This document shows, one piece after another, positions 1 to 9,414 of a DNA stretch of 56,229 nt. A program made the translations under genes and the position numbers. Origin of the DNA: Bacteroidales bacterium 6E (GTDB taxonomy: Bacteria > Bacteroidota > Bacteroidia > Bacteroidales > Prolixibacteraceae); NCBI GenBank assembly GCA_001270045.2, contig DF970678.1:1-56229 (forward strand). Direction: 5' to 3'. How positions within the stretch are numbered: position 1 is the stretch's first letter; the number at the start of each line of letters is the position of its first letter. The notes under the pieces are model-generated. The model was not told the origin of the DNA. It worked only from the letters and a program-made list of their open reading frames with translations, and did no database searches.

Positions 1-1819
1 GAGGCTGTCTCAAAAGGGCAGCCTCTTTAATTTGTTGACAACCAACATGTTAATGTTAGCAACTTGTCTTTAAATATCTCATTATCAGCCCAATAATGAT
101 TATATTTAAGCATGAGAACAAAACAAGTGAAATTCAAACCATACAACCAAGGCCAGTTGATGGTTTTACCACCCAGCTTTGAGGATCTGATACCCTCCAC
201 CCACCCCGTGCGTGTGGTAAATCAGGTGATTGACAAGATAAACCTGAACCCTCTGATGGCTACGTATAAAGGGGGCGGCACCAGCAGTTATCACCCGAGA
301 ATGCTGCTTAAAGTACTGGTATATGGCTATTTGTGCAACTTGTATTCTTCGCGCAAAATAGAAGCTGCCCTGCAGGAGAACATTCATTTCATGTGGCTCA
401 GTGCAATGGAGAAACCGGATCACAATACCATAAACCGCTTTCGCAGTGAACGCATGAAGGAAGTGATCCAAGAGGTGTTCAGCCAGGTTGTCCTGATGTT
501 GGTCGACTCCGGACACATTGATCTTCAGAGAGTATATACGGACGGGACCAAGATAGAGGCAAACGCCAATCGTTACACCTTTGTTTGGGGGAATAGCATA
601 AAGAACAATAAACAGCGGATCAAGGAACAGCTTGAGGAGTTGTGGGCATATACACAGGAGATTGCTTCAGAAGAGTTGAAAGATACGGCACCCGTGAACT
701 TCACATCGATTAATCCGGAAACGGTTCGACAGACGATTGAACAAATAGACCAGGCTCTAAAAGATAAACCGGCAGATGAAAAGGTAAAGCAGAAAGTTAA
801 ATATGCCAAGAAGAACTGGCCCGACAAGCTGGAAGAATACCAGGAAAAGGAGAAGATTTTAAAGGAAAGGAACAGTTTTTCCAAAACCGATCCCGATGCC
901 ACTTTCATGCGTATGAAAGAGGACCATATGCAAAATGGACAGCTAAAACCCGGATATAATGTTCAGATCAGCACCAACAAACAATTTATAGGCAACTACT
1001 CCATCCACCAGAGCACAACGGATACGACAACCCTACGTAGTCACCTGGTTTCCTTTGAGAAACTCTATGGTTTTATGCCCGAAGAATTGACTGCCGATGC
1101 TGGTTATGGTTCACAAGAGAACTATGAGTTTTTAGAAAACAATGGGATAGAAGGCTATGTAAAGGACAACTATTTTGACAAGACCCAACATGGGAAGGAT
1201 GATCTGAAAAGGGAGTTTCATCCCGACAATCTTTTCTATAACAAATCGCTTGACTGTTACTATTGTCCAATGGCTCAGCCAATGGTATTCATCGGGTACG
1301 AAACAAAAATTACCAAGACAGGTTATCGGGTAACCCTGTCAAGATACCAGGCCCAAAACTGTGAAGGATGTCCTCTTCATGGCAGGTGCCACACCAGCAA
1401 GGAAAACAGGATTATAGAAGTGAGCCACAGGGGCAATGAGCTTAGGAACAAAGCCAGAGAGAGATTACGGAGTGAAAAAGGGATAAACCACAGAAAGCAA
1501 AGGCCTGTTGATGTCGAACCTGTCTTTGGCATAATAAAGCACAACCGTGGATTCAAAAGATTTATGCTCCGTGGCCTGAACAAGGTTGAAATTGAGTTTG
1601 GATTGCTGGCTATTGCCCATAATCTTAAGAAGATTGCATAACCCAAAATGGGGAAAAAAGACCAAAAATCAACTGATTTAAGCCAAAATAAGCCTTAAAA
1701 GGACCAATAAGGAAGAATCTCGAGCAAAAGATGTAGTCGAAAGGGAAAACTGATCCGATTGGATCAAAAATGACTCATCGAAAAATAAAAAGAGGCTGAC
1801 CCGCTTTTGGGACAGCCTC
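1..1819 (+). mobile_element. IS1182-family insertion sequence with terminal inverted repeats
   Basis: The element is bounded by imperfect inverted repeats. The left end starts GAGGCTGTCTCAAAAGGG at base 1. The right end (about 1789-1819), read inward on the minus strand, starts GAGGCTGTCCCAAAAGCGGG. Each end can also fold on itself, because GAGGCTG recurs as CAGCCTC about 15 bases inward. One transposase gene fills the interior. The right end lies 15 bases from the stop codon of traN, so the insertion is directly downstream of the tra operon. The window begins exactly at the left tip, so the target duplication cannot be checked and the window may start at an assembly break in a repeated element. 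Confidence 0.85.
112..1641 (+). CDS. IS1182-family DDE transposase
   Basis: A 509-residue transposase. The N-terminal part (about residues 18-110) is the DUF772-type domain that precedes the catalytic core in this family, with PSFEDLIPSTHPVRVV and an HNTINRFR motif near residue 104. The core has YTDGTKIEANANR (about 141-153), LTADAGYGSQENYE (about 325-338) and a C-terminal VEPVFGIIKHNRGFKRFMLR segment that carries the last acidic residue. A cysteine cluster (CYYCP, CEGCPLHGRC, about 387-427) is the zinc-ribbon-like insert usual in IS1182 transposases. The frame is intact and full length, so the element may be active. It reads toward traN and converges with the tra operon. Confidence 0.92.
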   Translation: MRTKQVKFKPYNQGQLMVLPPSFEDLIPSTHPVRVVNQVIDKINLNPLMATYKGGGTSSYHPRMLLKVLVYGYLCNLYSSRKIEAALQENIHFMWLSAMEKPDHNTINRFRSERMKEVIQEVFSQVVLMLVDSGHIDLQRVYTDGTKIEANANRYTFVWGNSIKNNKQRIKEQLEELWAYTQEIASEELKDTAPVNFTSINPETVRQTIEQIDQALKDKPADEKVKQKVKYAKKNWPDKLEEYQEKEKILKERNSFSKTDPDATFMRMKEDHMQNGQLKPGYNVQISTNKQFIGNYSIHQSTTDTTTLRSHLVSFEKLYGFMPEELTADAGYGSQENYEFLENNGIEGYVKDNYFDKTQHGKDDLKREFHPDNLFYNKSLDCYYCPMAQPMVFIGYETKITKTGYRVTLSRYQAQNCEGCPLHGRCHTSKENRIIEVSHRGNELRNKARERLRSEKGINHRKQRPVDVEPVFGIIKHNRGFKRFMLRGLNKVEIEFGLLAIAHNLKKIA

Positions 1820-1834
1820 TTCCGTGAATGTATA

Positions 1835-2716
1835 TTAAAGTCGCCCAATTGTCCGCGCCTTTATCAAATCTCCATTTTTGACAATAAATCGCTGATGCCT
1901 GCCACCATTTTTTTCGAACAGCTCAACAACCAGTTGCTTTTTATCGGGGATGGTGAATTTTTGAAATGCAAAAACAGTGCTTTCAGATTCTTTCCCTTTC
2001 ACTGAGGTCAGATAATTGTAATCCCGAACAGGTTCTATAATCGTTTCCTGAATAGCAGTCCGTTTGACTACTTTTTTATCGACGATTTTGAACACAAAGA
2101 AGTCAATATCAAATGGAATGTCAGAGGTGTTTTTGATTTCGGTATGGAAGAATAACAGGTTGTTATAACAGAAAATACCCCGGAGCGCGAACTCAACCCC
2201 AAACTGGTTACTTTCCGTAAGTTTGTCCTTCTTTCGGCTGGTTTTGTAAATTTTCTCCATAACCATTTGAACGGTCTTGGGTGACTCATCACCTAATTCA
2301 GAAAGATTTACCTCCATCGAACTTTCAGGCTGATTGCCCAACTTTTCTGCATGAAGAAAATCGTTCATTTCAATGTTCAGCTTTTCGGGATTGTCTGAAT
2401 AATTCACGATAAACGAATAGAAACTGCCTTCATCGGTAATCACGGAGAAATTGGTCTCTTCTTTAAAATCTTTTACAGCTGCCTTTACCCTGACAACATT
2501 TTCAGCACCTTCAGCTTTTCCGGCAATGATATTGGATGAGCCCAAATCAATGTAGGCAATTCCTGATGGAAAAATCAGGTGAACAGTTTTATCATAGGTA
2601 ACGTCCAGACAATAAGAGGAAATCACATTGTTTTCTGGAATAACCTTGGTGTGATCATTTTGTGCGTAAAGAGTGAGCGTTGATATAAGAAGTATGACGA
2701 AAATTATTGGTTTCAT
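1835..2716 (-). CDS. traN: Conjugative transposon protein TraN (VirB9-like, DUF4138)
   Basis: A 293-residue secreted protein with a clear signal peptide (MKPIIFVILLISTLTLYAQ). It matches the Bacteroides TraN/DUF4138 family in length and layout: an N-terminal beta-rich domain starting around VHLIFPSGIAYIDLGSSN, and a C-terminal domain around FALRGIFCYNNLLFFHTEI. In the family this is the outer-membrane-associated VirB9-like part of the mating channel and works with TraM. It is the last tra gene in view. TraO, TraP and TraQ, which normally follow, are not present before the IS1182 element and the window edge, so they are either beyond the window or lost. Confidence 0.88.
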   Translation of the reverse strand: MKPIIFVILLISTLTLYAQNDHTKVIPENNVISSYCLDVTYDKTVHLIFPSGIAYIDLGSSNIIAGKAEGAENVVRVKAAVKDFKEETNFSVITDEGSFYSFIVNYSDNPEKLNIEMNDFLHAEKLGNQPESSMEVNLSELGDESPKTVQMVMEKIYKTSRKKDKLTESNQFGVEFALRGIFCYNNLLFFHTEIKNTSDIPFDIDFFVFKIVDKKVVKRTAIQETIIEPVRDYNYLTSVKGKESESTVFAFQKFTIPDKKQLVVELFEKNGGRHQRFIVKNGDLIKARTIGRL

Positions 2717-2748
2717 TTTGATGGATTTTAAGATTAAACAATTTGATT

Positions 2749-4044
2749 TTAATTGGATGGCATCAACAGCAAGCGGTGCCCGGCTTTTAGGGTTACTTTG
2801 GTTGTCCTCAGTTTCTTTGAGATATACTGCGATGTTCCCTGGATAAGGCTTCGTCCGAGATCGGCGGCCAGTTGCTGACCGGCAATTGTACCCTGCGTAA
2901 TGCTGATGCTTGTTCCGGCATCGCGTCCCATGGAAGCTGTGATTTCTTTCAAAGCTGTAGTTTCTACTGAGCCTGGAATAAATAAGCCCTGCAGCCCGTC
3001 AACGTCATACGCGGTTAATTGAACCGGAATGATATTGCCGTTATTTTCCAGAGAATGGACAACTATTTGAAGTCGTTCGCCCTGAATCTGCGCGATTCCG
3101 GTGATCAGCGAATTCAAAGGAAGTTCCATTTCTCCGGCTTCCACTGGTTCGAGGAGGCGAAGTTTGACGTTTTGCCCGTTAACCAGCGTTTGGGTACTAT
3201 TCACACAAGCCCAAATCGTATTCCGGTCTTTCTGTTTGCTTTCATTTCCTCCGGTTATGAACGAGAAATTGCGGGGTTGAGAAACCTGTCCGACAAACGT
3301 GGAATCACTGATATGCTGTTCGAGTGACGAAACGGTATGATCTTCAATTGACCTTACTGCTTTTGATACTACCTGTTGTTTTGCTTTTCCAACTGGCAAA
3401 GAGGCATTTGTCTGTGAAGTTTCTTTCTGGATTGCCGAACCGGATGACTCCGGCAAATATTTCGATGCCAATTGATACGACTTCTCCATCAGCTTTAGCT
3501 GTTCAGCCATCCGGTCTGGCTGTTCTTGATGAGCAAGCTGATTTTTTAAGTCTTCCACTTCCTTTTTCAGCTTTTCTGTTTCGGAATCTTCCTTCGGTTT
3601 ATCGTAGAAATCACCGAGTGTTTGATTGATCCCTTGATACGCTGACACAGAATGCTGCATGGCCATTGCAGGTTGTTTCGTGGCTGAGTACTTTTCACCG
3701 AAACTTCGTTTATCTGATTTGCCATCAACCGATAAATCAAACTTTGCAGGCTCCTGTTGCCCGACCATAGCCGAGAACTGGTCCAGCGAACGAACGGGTT
3801 TTTCTTCCAAAAGTTTTTCCTGTTCAAAAGCGCTGATTTTGTCTTTTATCAGCTTGCTTTCCCTGGGCATGGGCAGTTCTGTATTTAAACCCGTTGACCC
3901 CTTCGTTTCAATACTTTTTTCAGAAGGCCTGAAAATAAGCCAGAGGCTTGCGCCACAAACCGCGAACATCAATGCAAAAACTGCATACTTTTTTAGCTGC
4001 TGCTTTTGCTGCGGTTTCAATAGAGTTTTATTGTTTTTGTCCAT
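2749..4044 (-). CDS. traM: Conjugative transposon protein TraM (VirB10-like)
   Basis: A 431-residue protein with one N-terminal membrane segment (about residues 18-40, YAVFALMFAVCGASLWLIF). A long charged and coiled linker follows (around ETEKLKKEVEDLKNQLA), then a C-terminal globular domain (about 270-431) containing GNESKQKDRNTIWACVNSTQ and DVDGLQGLFIPGS. This is the standard plan of TraM, the inner-membrane-anchored protein that spans the periplasm to reach the outer-membrane TraN ring. The start overlaps the end of traL by 17 bases, and 32 bases separate it from traN, so all belong to one transcript. Confidence 0.9.
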   Translation of the reverse strand: MDKNNKTLLKPQQKQQLKKYAVFALMFAVCGASLWLIFRPSEKSIETKGSTGLNTELPMPRESKLIKDKISAFEQEKLLEEKPVRSLDQFSAMVGQQEPAKFDLSVDGKSDKRSFGEKYSATKQPAMAMQHSVSAYQGINQTLGDFYDKPKEDSETEKLKKEVEDLKNQLAHQEQPDRMAEQLKLMEKSYQLASKYLPESSGSAIQKETSQTNASLPVGKAKQQVVSKAVRSIEDHTVSSLEQHISDSTFVGQVSQPRNFSFITGGNESKQKDRNTIWACVNSTQTLVNGQNVKLRLLEPVEAGEMELPLNSLITGIAQIQGERLQIVVHSLENNGNIIPVQLTAYDVDGLQGLFIPGSVETTALKEITASMGRDAGTSISITQGTIAGQQLAADLGRSLIQGTSQYISKKLRTTKVTLKAGHRLLLMPSN

Positions 4045-4294
4045 GAATCACATCTTTAAGTTTATGAATTAAACTGTCCTGTGGTAAATCAAGCGATTTG
4101 ATATGCTCAATCTCAAGCATCTTATGCACCTCTTGATTATTGAATGAATTCCAAAGCATGACTGAAAAAATAGCACCGAAAAGAAAGCACAGGCCGAATA
4201 CAGCCGGTTTGCGTTTTTTTTTCGGAATCCGTTCACATGCTTTTCGAATGGTATCATCCAGTGTCTGGCTGGTTTTTCTGATTTTTTCGCTCAT
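4028..4294 (-). CDS. traL: Conjugative transposon protein TraL (DUF3989)
   Basis: An 88-residue protein with a basic N-terminus (KKKRKPAV) followed by one hydrophobic segment (FGLCFLFGAIFSVMLW, about residues 33-48). Size, position between traK and traM, and the single membrane helix match TraL/DUF3989, a small inner-membrane protein of the Bacteroides mating apparatus with no known enzymatic role. It begins 2 bases after the traK stop and overlaps the traM start, a sign of translational coupling. Confidence 0.75.
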   Translation of the reverse strand: MSEKIRKTSQTLDDTIRKACERIPKKKRKPAVFGLCFLFGAIFSVMLWNSFNNQEVHKMLEIEHIKSLDLPQDSLIHKLKDVIHGQKQ

Positions 4295-4296
4295 GG

Positions 4297-4920
4297 TTAC
4301 CGGTTTATGGTTTGAATATCCCTATTCTCCTTCACCGTAAAATTCTCAATAGTGAAGCCATGCGGATTGTTGTCGCTTCGCACCGAATTAATCAGGTCGC
4401 AGGTGGTAACCAGGCTCCGCTCTGTAATGTTGCTTTCGCGGATGATAACCTGCCTGGCATAAGTAGATGCCAGATAAGGATAATTTCGAAAGTCAACCAC
4501 AACACTATCGACCTGAAGGGTTTGATTGATGTTCCCCGAGATAATCCGGTTGAAATACCCTTTTTCTACTAAATCTTTGTAGTAGGTATAAACGCTTTTG
4601 TCAGCCAGAAACATCGCCCGGTTGATGTTGGACTCAATGGCGTTTTTATCCGGCGAAAGCGTGAAAAACAGTTCGTGAAAACGCCGGATATGTTCCCGTG
4701 CTTCTACCGGGCGGTTCTGGGACAATTCCTGTGAAAGGGCAAGAATTAACGATTTTCCTTTGTCCAGCACATAGATTTTCTGCCGTTGTTTCTCGGCAAA
4801 CTGATAAGCGCTGAAAACCGAATAGCCGGTAATACCTGCACACAGGATGACAAATACAATCCCGAAAAAACGAATCTGTCTGAAACTCGTTTCGATATTT
4901 TTTAATGATTTAAATTCCAT
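4297..4920 (-). CDS. traK: Conjugative transposon protein TraK (VirB8-like)
   Basis: A 207-residue protein. The N-terminus carries FKSLKNIETSFRQIRFFGIV followed by a membrane helix (about residues 17-38), as in the TraK family. The rest is the periplasmic VirB8-like domain, with conserved features such as LSPDKNAIESNINRAMFLAD and an RESNITERSLVTTCDLI stretch. VirB8-type proteins nucleate the inner-membrane complex. It sits 13 bases downstream of traJ and 2 bases upstream of traL. Confidence 0.9.
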   Translation of the reverse strand: MEFKSLKNIETSFRQIRFFGIVFVILCAGITGYSVFSAYQFAEKQRQKIYVLDKGKSLILALSQELSQNRPVEAREHIRRFHELFFTLSPDKNAIESNINRAMFLADKSVYTYYKDLVEKGYFNRIISGNINQTLQVDSVVVDFRNYPYLASTYARQVIIRESNITERSLVTTCDLINSVRSDNNPHGFTIENFTVKENRDIQTINR

Positions 4921-4933
4921 AGTTGATTCCTTT

Positions 4934-5932
4934 TTACTTCTTTAAAAGTTTCCCTGAGATATTTCCGGCAGAAGCCCCGGCTACACCTGCCGCCACAGAA
5001 CCGGCCTGGCTTGCCGATGAGCTCACATTTCTCCCGTAATTCCCCATACCTCCGGCCATAATAATCCAGTTGGCCACCGTTGGGATGGTGAAATACCCGA
5101 TGATGCCGATAACCATAAACACGATATACACCCCGTTGGAGGCATCTACCGAATAGTTCGGATCTGCCTGAAGCTTATCGATATCGTTCTGTAACATCAG
5201 CACCTGAATCCGGGCCAGGATGGAACTGAACAGGTCGGAAACCGGGAGCCAGAGATAAACTGAGACATACCGCGAGAACCATTGTGTCATGGTGGATTGG
5301 AAGCCGTCGTAAACACTGATGGCAAAAGCAATAGGACCAAGGATGGAAAGTACAATCAGGAAGAAAGTGCGGATGGTATCAATAACCAACGCAGCAGCCT
5401 GAAACAGCAATTCCAGAATCTCCCGGAAGAAATCACGGATATTCCTTTTCATGTTGTACATGCCCCGCTCAATATACATCCCCGACATAGTGGCCAAATC
5501 GGAAGGACTCCAACCCAACTCATCCAGCTTTTTGTCGAACTCCTCATCGCTCACCAGAAAGGCAGTTTCCGGGTTCCGTTTCATGGCCTCGGTTTCCAGT
5601 TGCTCCTTTAAGTCACGGTATTTTTGCATGTCAAAAGTCTGCGACTGAAGCATCTGGTTAGTTCCTTTTACCACCGGGCTAAGCACCATGTTGATTGTCC
5701 CCAAAACAATTGAAGGAAAAAACATGATGCAAAAGCCAATGGCAAAGGGGCGCAAAAGCGGATAAACGTCAATGGGCTCAGTCCGGGCAAGCGACTGCCA
5801 AACGCGGCTAGCCACATATAGCAGCGCCCCCAGTCCCGCTATCCCTTTTGCCACCCCAGCCATTTCGCTGCATAAAGGCATCATCTCCACATAAAGGCTG
5901 CGGAGAATCTGATGTAGGTTATCGAATTCCAT
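4934..5932 (-). CDS. traJ: Conjugative transposon protein TraJ (VirB6-like)
   Basis: A 332-residue polytopic membrane protein. The N-terminal segment contains EMAGVAKGIAGLGALLYVASRVWQSLARTEPID, typical of TraJ, and several hydrophobic helices follow (about 80-105, 187-215, 265-290). It belongs to the VirB6-like group that forms the inner-membrane path for DNA transfer. The start codon shares one base with the traI stop (TAATG arrangement), so translation is coupled. The C-terminus is Gly/Ala/Ser rich. Confidence 0.9.
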   Translation of the reverse strand: MEFDNLHQILRSLYVEMMPLCSEMAGVAKGIAGLGALLYVASRVWQSLARTEPIDVYPLLRPFAIGFCIMFFPSIVLGTINMVLSPVVKGTNQMLQSQTFDMQKYRDLKEQLETEAMKRNPETAFLVSDEEFDKKLDELGWSPSDLATMSGMYIERGMYNMKRNIRDFFREILELLFQAAALVIDTIRTFFLIVLSILGPIAFAISVYDGFQSTMTQWFSRYVSVYLWLPVSDLFSSILARIQVLMLQNDIDKLQADPNYSVDASNGVYIVFMVIGIIGYFTIPTVANWIIMAGGMGNYGRNVSSSASQAGSVAAGVAGASAGNISGKLLKK

Positions 5933-6561
5933 TACCAGTACCTTTCGTCGGTATTGCCGTAAAGTGCCAACATCCGTTGCGTATCTCCTTTTCGTTGCGC
6001 CCTCAGGTACGAAACAGAAAGGTTCTTGTTGGTAAAGTAGCGCACCAGGTTCCGGTAACGCTGCACCGATGTGTAAACGCCGTCAATGACATCCATGCGT
6101 TCCTTGTCGGTCATGGAAAGCGAACTGGCGTTGACAATCCCTTTCAGGTCGAGCAACAGGTTACTGCTTTCCAGAAGTAGTTTAGTGTAGCCAAAGGCAA
6201 TGGCGCCCAGTTCTTCCAAAGTGAAGTTTTCATCCTGAATCATCAATTGGTAGGAATTGATGTAAATATCCGCAATCTCGCCAACCATCAGGATGGTTTG
6301 CTGAACTTTACGGGCATCTTTTACCAGGTCGTTCACGGCTTTAAGGGCATCGTAATACTCTTTGCCCTGTTCATATACCTTTTTTACTTCCTGAAAATTC
6401 TTGATCACGTTGGAAACCGTGTTCGATGTTTGTACAATTTCGTTAGCGGTATTTACAATACTTTGGACAAGGTTAACCGGGTCGGTCACTACAAATTGCG
6501 CTTTCAGGTTAAGAGTGCCGAGCATAATGAGCAGCCCGGCTATTAATAGTCTTGTTTTCAT
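5932..6561 (-). CDS. traI: TraI, DUF4141 family conjugative protein
   Basis: A 209-residue protein with a signal peptide (MKTRLLIAGLLIMLGTLNLKAQF), then the conserved DUF4141 start VVTDPVNLVQSIVNTANEI and a mostly helical body with coiled-coil character (residues 45-100). It ends with ALYGNTDERYW, as usual for the family. It is probably a periplasmic VirB5-like component; the exact role is not established. Twenty-four bases separate it from traG, and it is coupled to traJ by a one-base overlap. The name TraI follows Bacteroides conjugative transposon usage and does not denote the F-plasmid relaxase. Confidence 0.85.
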   Translation of the reverse strand: MKTRLLIAGLLIMLGTLNLKAQFVVTDPVNLVQSIVNTANEIVQTSNTVSNVIKNFQEVKKVYEQGKEYYDALKAVNDLVKDARKVQQTILMVGEIADIYINSYQLMIQDENFTLEELGAIAFGYTKLLLESSNLLLDLKGIVNASSLSMTDKERMDVIDGVYTSVQRYRNLVRYFTNKNLSVSYLRAQRKGDTQRMLALYGNTDERYW

Positions 6562-6585
6562 GTTACTAATTTTTGTTGTGAATGA

Positions 6586-9084
6586 TTAAGCGTTTCGCTT
6601 ACTGGCAGCCAGTTGTTTGATGGCCTGTTCAATATTCCCGTCCAGTTTTTCGGTTAACCGGACAAGTTCCAGTTTCTCAGTTTCTTCGGTGGTGTAAGTG
6701 TAATACTCTTCCAAAGAAACTTCGGTGGCATAAACCGCAGACTGCACTCCACCAAGTCCAATCCATACCTCCTTGTATTTACGCCGGGGATGATTAGCTA
6801 GGTTGATGGAAAGAATCTGCGATTTTTCTTTTTCGGTCAATCCAAGCAGTTCCTGGATTGAGCCGAACTTATTGATGTATTTGCGCTGATCGAGCAGGAT
6901 TTTACAATCGGAATTGTTAATAATGCTTTCCTTGACAATTTCTGAGGCTATAATATCATCGACCTCCTGAGTAACCACGACCGCTTCGCCAAAGAATTTT
7001 CGAACCGTTTTAAACAGGTATTTGATGTACTCTGCCATCCCTTCTTTGGCTATTGCTTTCCAGGCTTCCTCAATTAATATCATCTTTCGGATGCCTTTTA
7101 ATCTCCTCATTTTGTTGATGAAAGCCTCCATAATGATGATCGTAACAATAGGAAACAGGATTTTGTGGTCTTTAATCTGATCCAACTCGAAAACGATGAA
7201 GCGCTTGTTGAGCAAATCCATTTGTTTGTCCGAATTTAGCAGGTAATCATACTCACCACCCCGATAATAAGGTTCAAGTACGTTCAGGAAATTGGCAATG
7301 TCAAAATCCTTCTCGCGTACTTTTTTCTGTTGGAGTGTTTCTGAATACTCATCCCGGACAAATTCATAGAAAGTATTAAAAGACGGAGCTATTGTGCCAT
7401 CTTGATTCAATCGTTCGATATACTGGCTCACCGCATTTGACAATGCCACCTCCTCTGAGCGCGAGGACGCTTCTTCCTCATTTTTCCAGAGAGTAAGGAT
7501 CAGCGTTTTAATGCTTTCCTTTTTTTCAATGTCAAACACGCCGTCGTCGGTATAAAATGGATTAAAGGCAATCGGGTTGTCTTCAGTGTAGGTAAAATAT
7601 ACGCCGTCTTCGCCCCTTGTTTTATAATGAATCAAATCACACAATCCCTTGTAGCTGTTCCCGGTATCCACCAGAAGTACATGTGTTCCCTGCTCGTAAT
7701 ATTGCCTGACCATGTGATTGGTGAAAAAGGACTTTCCACTTCCCGAAGGTCCAAGGATGAACTTGTTCCGGTTGGTGATTATCCCTTTTTTCATCGGCAA
7801 ATCGGAAATATCGAGATGCAGTGGTTTTCCTGTAAGCCGGTCAACCATTTTTATCCCGACTGGCGATAAAGAATCCCGGTAATTGGTTTCACCGTTAAAG
7901 AAGCATAAGGCCTGTTCTGTGAATGTGAAAAACGATTCTTCTGATGGGAAGTCCGCCGCATTGCCGGGGATACCCGCCCAAAACAGTGTCGGGACATCCA
8001 CGGTGTTATAACGCGGCTTGCATTCCATCAACGCAATCTGGGAACCAGTGTCATTTTTAACCTGGCGCAGTTCATCCGGTCTGTCGCTCCATGCCAGCAC
8101 ATTGAAATGCGCCCGCACGGAAACCAGCCCTTTGCTGTGCGCTTCATTCAGGTATTCTTCCAGCCATTGCTTATTAATCTGGTTTGCACGGCTGTATCGC
8201 GAAAGCGAGTGCATGTTCCGGGCCATCTTTTCAAAACGGGAAAGGTTGGCCGAATGGTCGTCGATAAAAATGTACTGATTGTAAATATGGTTGCACGACA
8301 ACAGCAAACCAACGGGCGAAGCGAATGAAAGCAGGCAACTGTTGCGGTCGGTCGAAAGCTTTTCGTACCGGCTTTCGGTATTCACTTTCGCGGGCAGGTC
8401 ATCCAAATCCGAAAGGGTATGAAGCACCAGGGAATTGTCCCCGATTTTCAATTCTCCCGGATTCAGTGTGATGTCCTGCAAACAGGCAGATTGATCCTGA
8501 GAAAGGGAGAAATACTTCTCCACAATTCCCGGTTCCTTTTCCGTGCCGGTAATTTGTTCGGGTGTAAGTCGCGAAAGCCGGATAAAATCACAATCGTTCA
8601 TGATTTGCTCAAACTGGTTCACAGCTTCCACGAACCGCAAAACCGATTCCTTATTCTTTATCTCTTTCGGCAGAAGGGTGCCCCGTCCCAGCGAACTAAA
8701 GGTACTTTGCTGCCTGCTCCCTTCTTTGGTTGTTTTTGTCAGGAACAGGTAGCAGGTGTGGTTCAAATATGGCCGTTCGTTAAAATGGCGCTCAAAGGAA
8801 GAACTCAGAAAGCTTAAATCCTGATCCTGCTTTTCCGGCTGGTAATTTTCCCTGATGTACCAGTCCTGTTTGTGAACAATGGAATAATCGGGCAAAACTT
8901 TAATCGCTTTGTTCCAGACCGAATGCATGCTTTCGTATTCTTCTGAAGTAACCGTAAACAGTTCGGGTAGCGTAACCTGGAATGCAACGGTAAGGTCTGC
9001 ATCCTTGCTGATGATGCAACCTTGTTCAACCGAAAGTAAAGGGAACTTGCTTTCGAGGGTGGCAGTTTTTAAAACGCTTCTCAT
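6586..9084 (-). CDS. traG: TraG, VirB4-type conjugation ATPase
   Basis: An 832-residue cytoplasmic ATPase that powers the mating apparatus. An N-terminal domain (about 1-400) is followed by a RecA-like motor with Walker A GPSGSGKSFFTNH (about 445-457), Walker B MILIEEAWKA (about 668-677) and VVVTQEVDDI. A family signature NKRFIVFELDQIKDHKIL lies near residue 640. Length is normal for Bacteroides TraG. The start overlaps the traF stop by 4 bases (ATGA). No frameshift is visible. Confidence 0.95.
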   Translation of the reverse strand: MRSVLKTATLESKFPLLSVEQGCIISKDADLTVAFQVTLPELFTVTSEEYESMHSVWNKAIKVLPDYSIVHKQDWYIRENYQPEKQDQDLSFLSSSFERHFNERPYLNHTCYLFLTKTTKEGSRQQSTFSSLGRGTLLPKEIKNKESVLRFVEAVNQFEQIMNDCDFIRLSRLTPEQITGTEKEPGIVEKYFSLSQDQSACLQDITLNPGELKIGDNSLVLHTLSDLDDLPAKVNTESRYEKLSTDRNSCLLSFASPVGLLLSCNHIYNQYIFIDDHSANLSRFEKMARNMHSLSRYSRANQINKQWLEEYLNEAHSKGLVSVRAHFNVLAWSDRPDELRQVKNDTGSQIALMECKPRYNTVDVPTLFWAGIPGNAADFPSEESFFTFTEQALCFFNGETNYRDSLSPVGIKMVDRLTGKPLHLDISDLPMKKGIITNRNKFILGPSGSGKSFFTNHMVRQYYEQGTHVLLVDTGNSYKGLCDLIHYKTRGEDGVYFTYTEDNPIAFNPFYTDDGVFDIEKKESIKTLILTLWKNEEEASSRSEEVALSNAVSQYIERLNQDGTIAPSFNTFYEFVRDEYSETLQQKKVREKDFDIANFLNVLEPYYRGGEYDYLLNSDKQMDLLNKRFIVFELDQIKDHKILFPIVTIIIMEAFINKMRRLKGIRKMILIEEAWKAIAKEGMAEYIKYLFKTVRKFFGEAVVVTQEVDDIIASEIVKESIINNSDCKILLDQRKYINKFGSIQELLGLTEKEKSQILSINLANHPRRKYKEVWIGLGGVQSAVYATEVSLEEYYTYTTEETEKLELVRLTEKLDGNIEQAIKQLAASKRNA

Positions 9085-9410
9085 GCTGCCCCCTTTCTTT
9101 TTTGGGTGAACAGCCGGAGAACACCTTTCCTATTGATAATCCTGCGTGGAAAAGTCCGGGTTGTCTGGAGTTTCATTAATCCGAAACGGCCAAATTTTCG
9201 ATTGAGGGAAAATGTCAGCCATACGACAAGAAAAGCCAAAGCCAGCCCGGTAAAAATGCAAACCCACTGGTTTATCCCGACCAGGTACATGATGATAAAA
9301 ACCACGAATGCACCGAGTAGCCCACCTGCAAAGATGAACAGGTACTGGCTTTGCAGTCCTTTGAACTCTGCCGGTTTGTTCACCCCTTTGTTGATGAAAT
9401 ATTCTGCCAT
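9081..9410 (-). CDS. traF: TraF, DUF4133 family membrane protein
   Basis: A 109-residue protein starting MAEYFINKGVNKPAEFKGLQ, the usual opening of DUF4133/TraF. Two hydrophobic helices follow (about 25-42 and 47-68). The frame stays open 14 codons further upstream, but ATG at 9410 matches the family start and leaves 4 bases after the traE stop. It is a small VirB3-like inner-membrane protein, usually encoded directly before the VirB4 ATPase, as here. Confidence 0.88.
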   Translation of the reverse strand: MAEYFINKGVNKPAEFKGLQSQYLFIFAGGLLGAFVVFIIMYLVGINQWVCIFTGLALAFLVVWLTFSLNRKFGRFGLMKLQTTRTFPRRIINRKGVLRLFTQKRKGAA

Positions 9411-9414
9411 GTTT

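Noticed and set aside
166-516. Open frames on the opposite strand of the IS1182 transposase
   Set aside because: They are the shadow of the transposase and have no start context or family.
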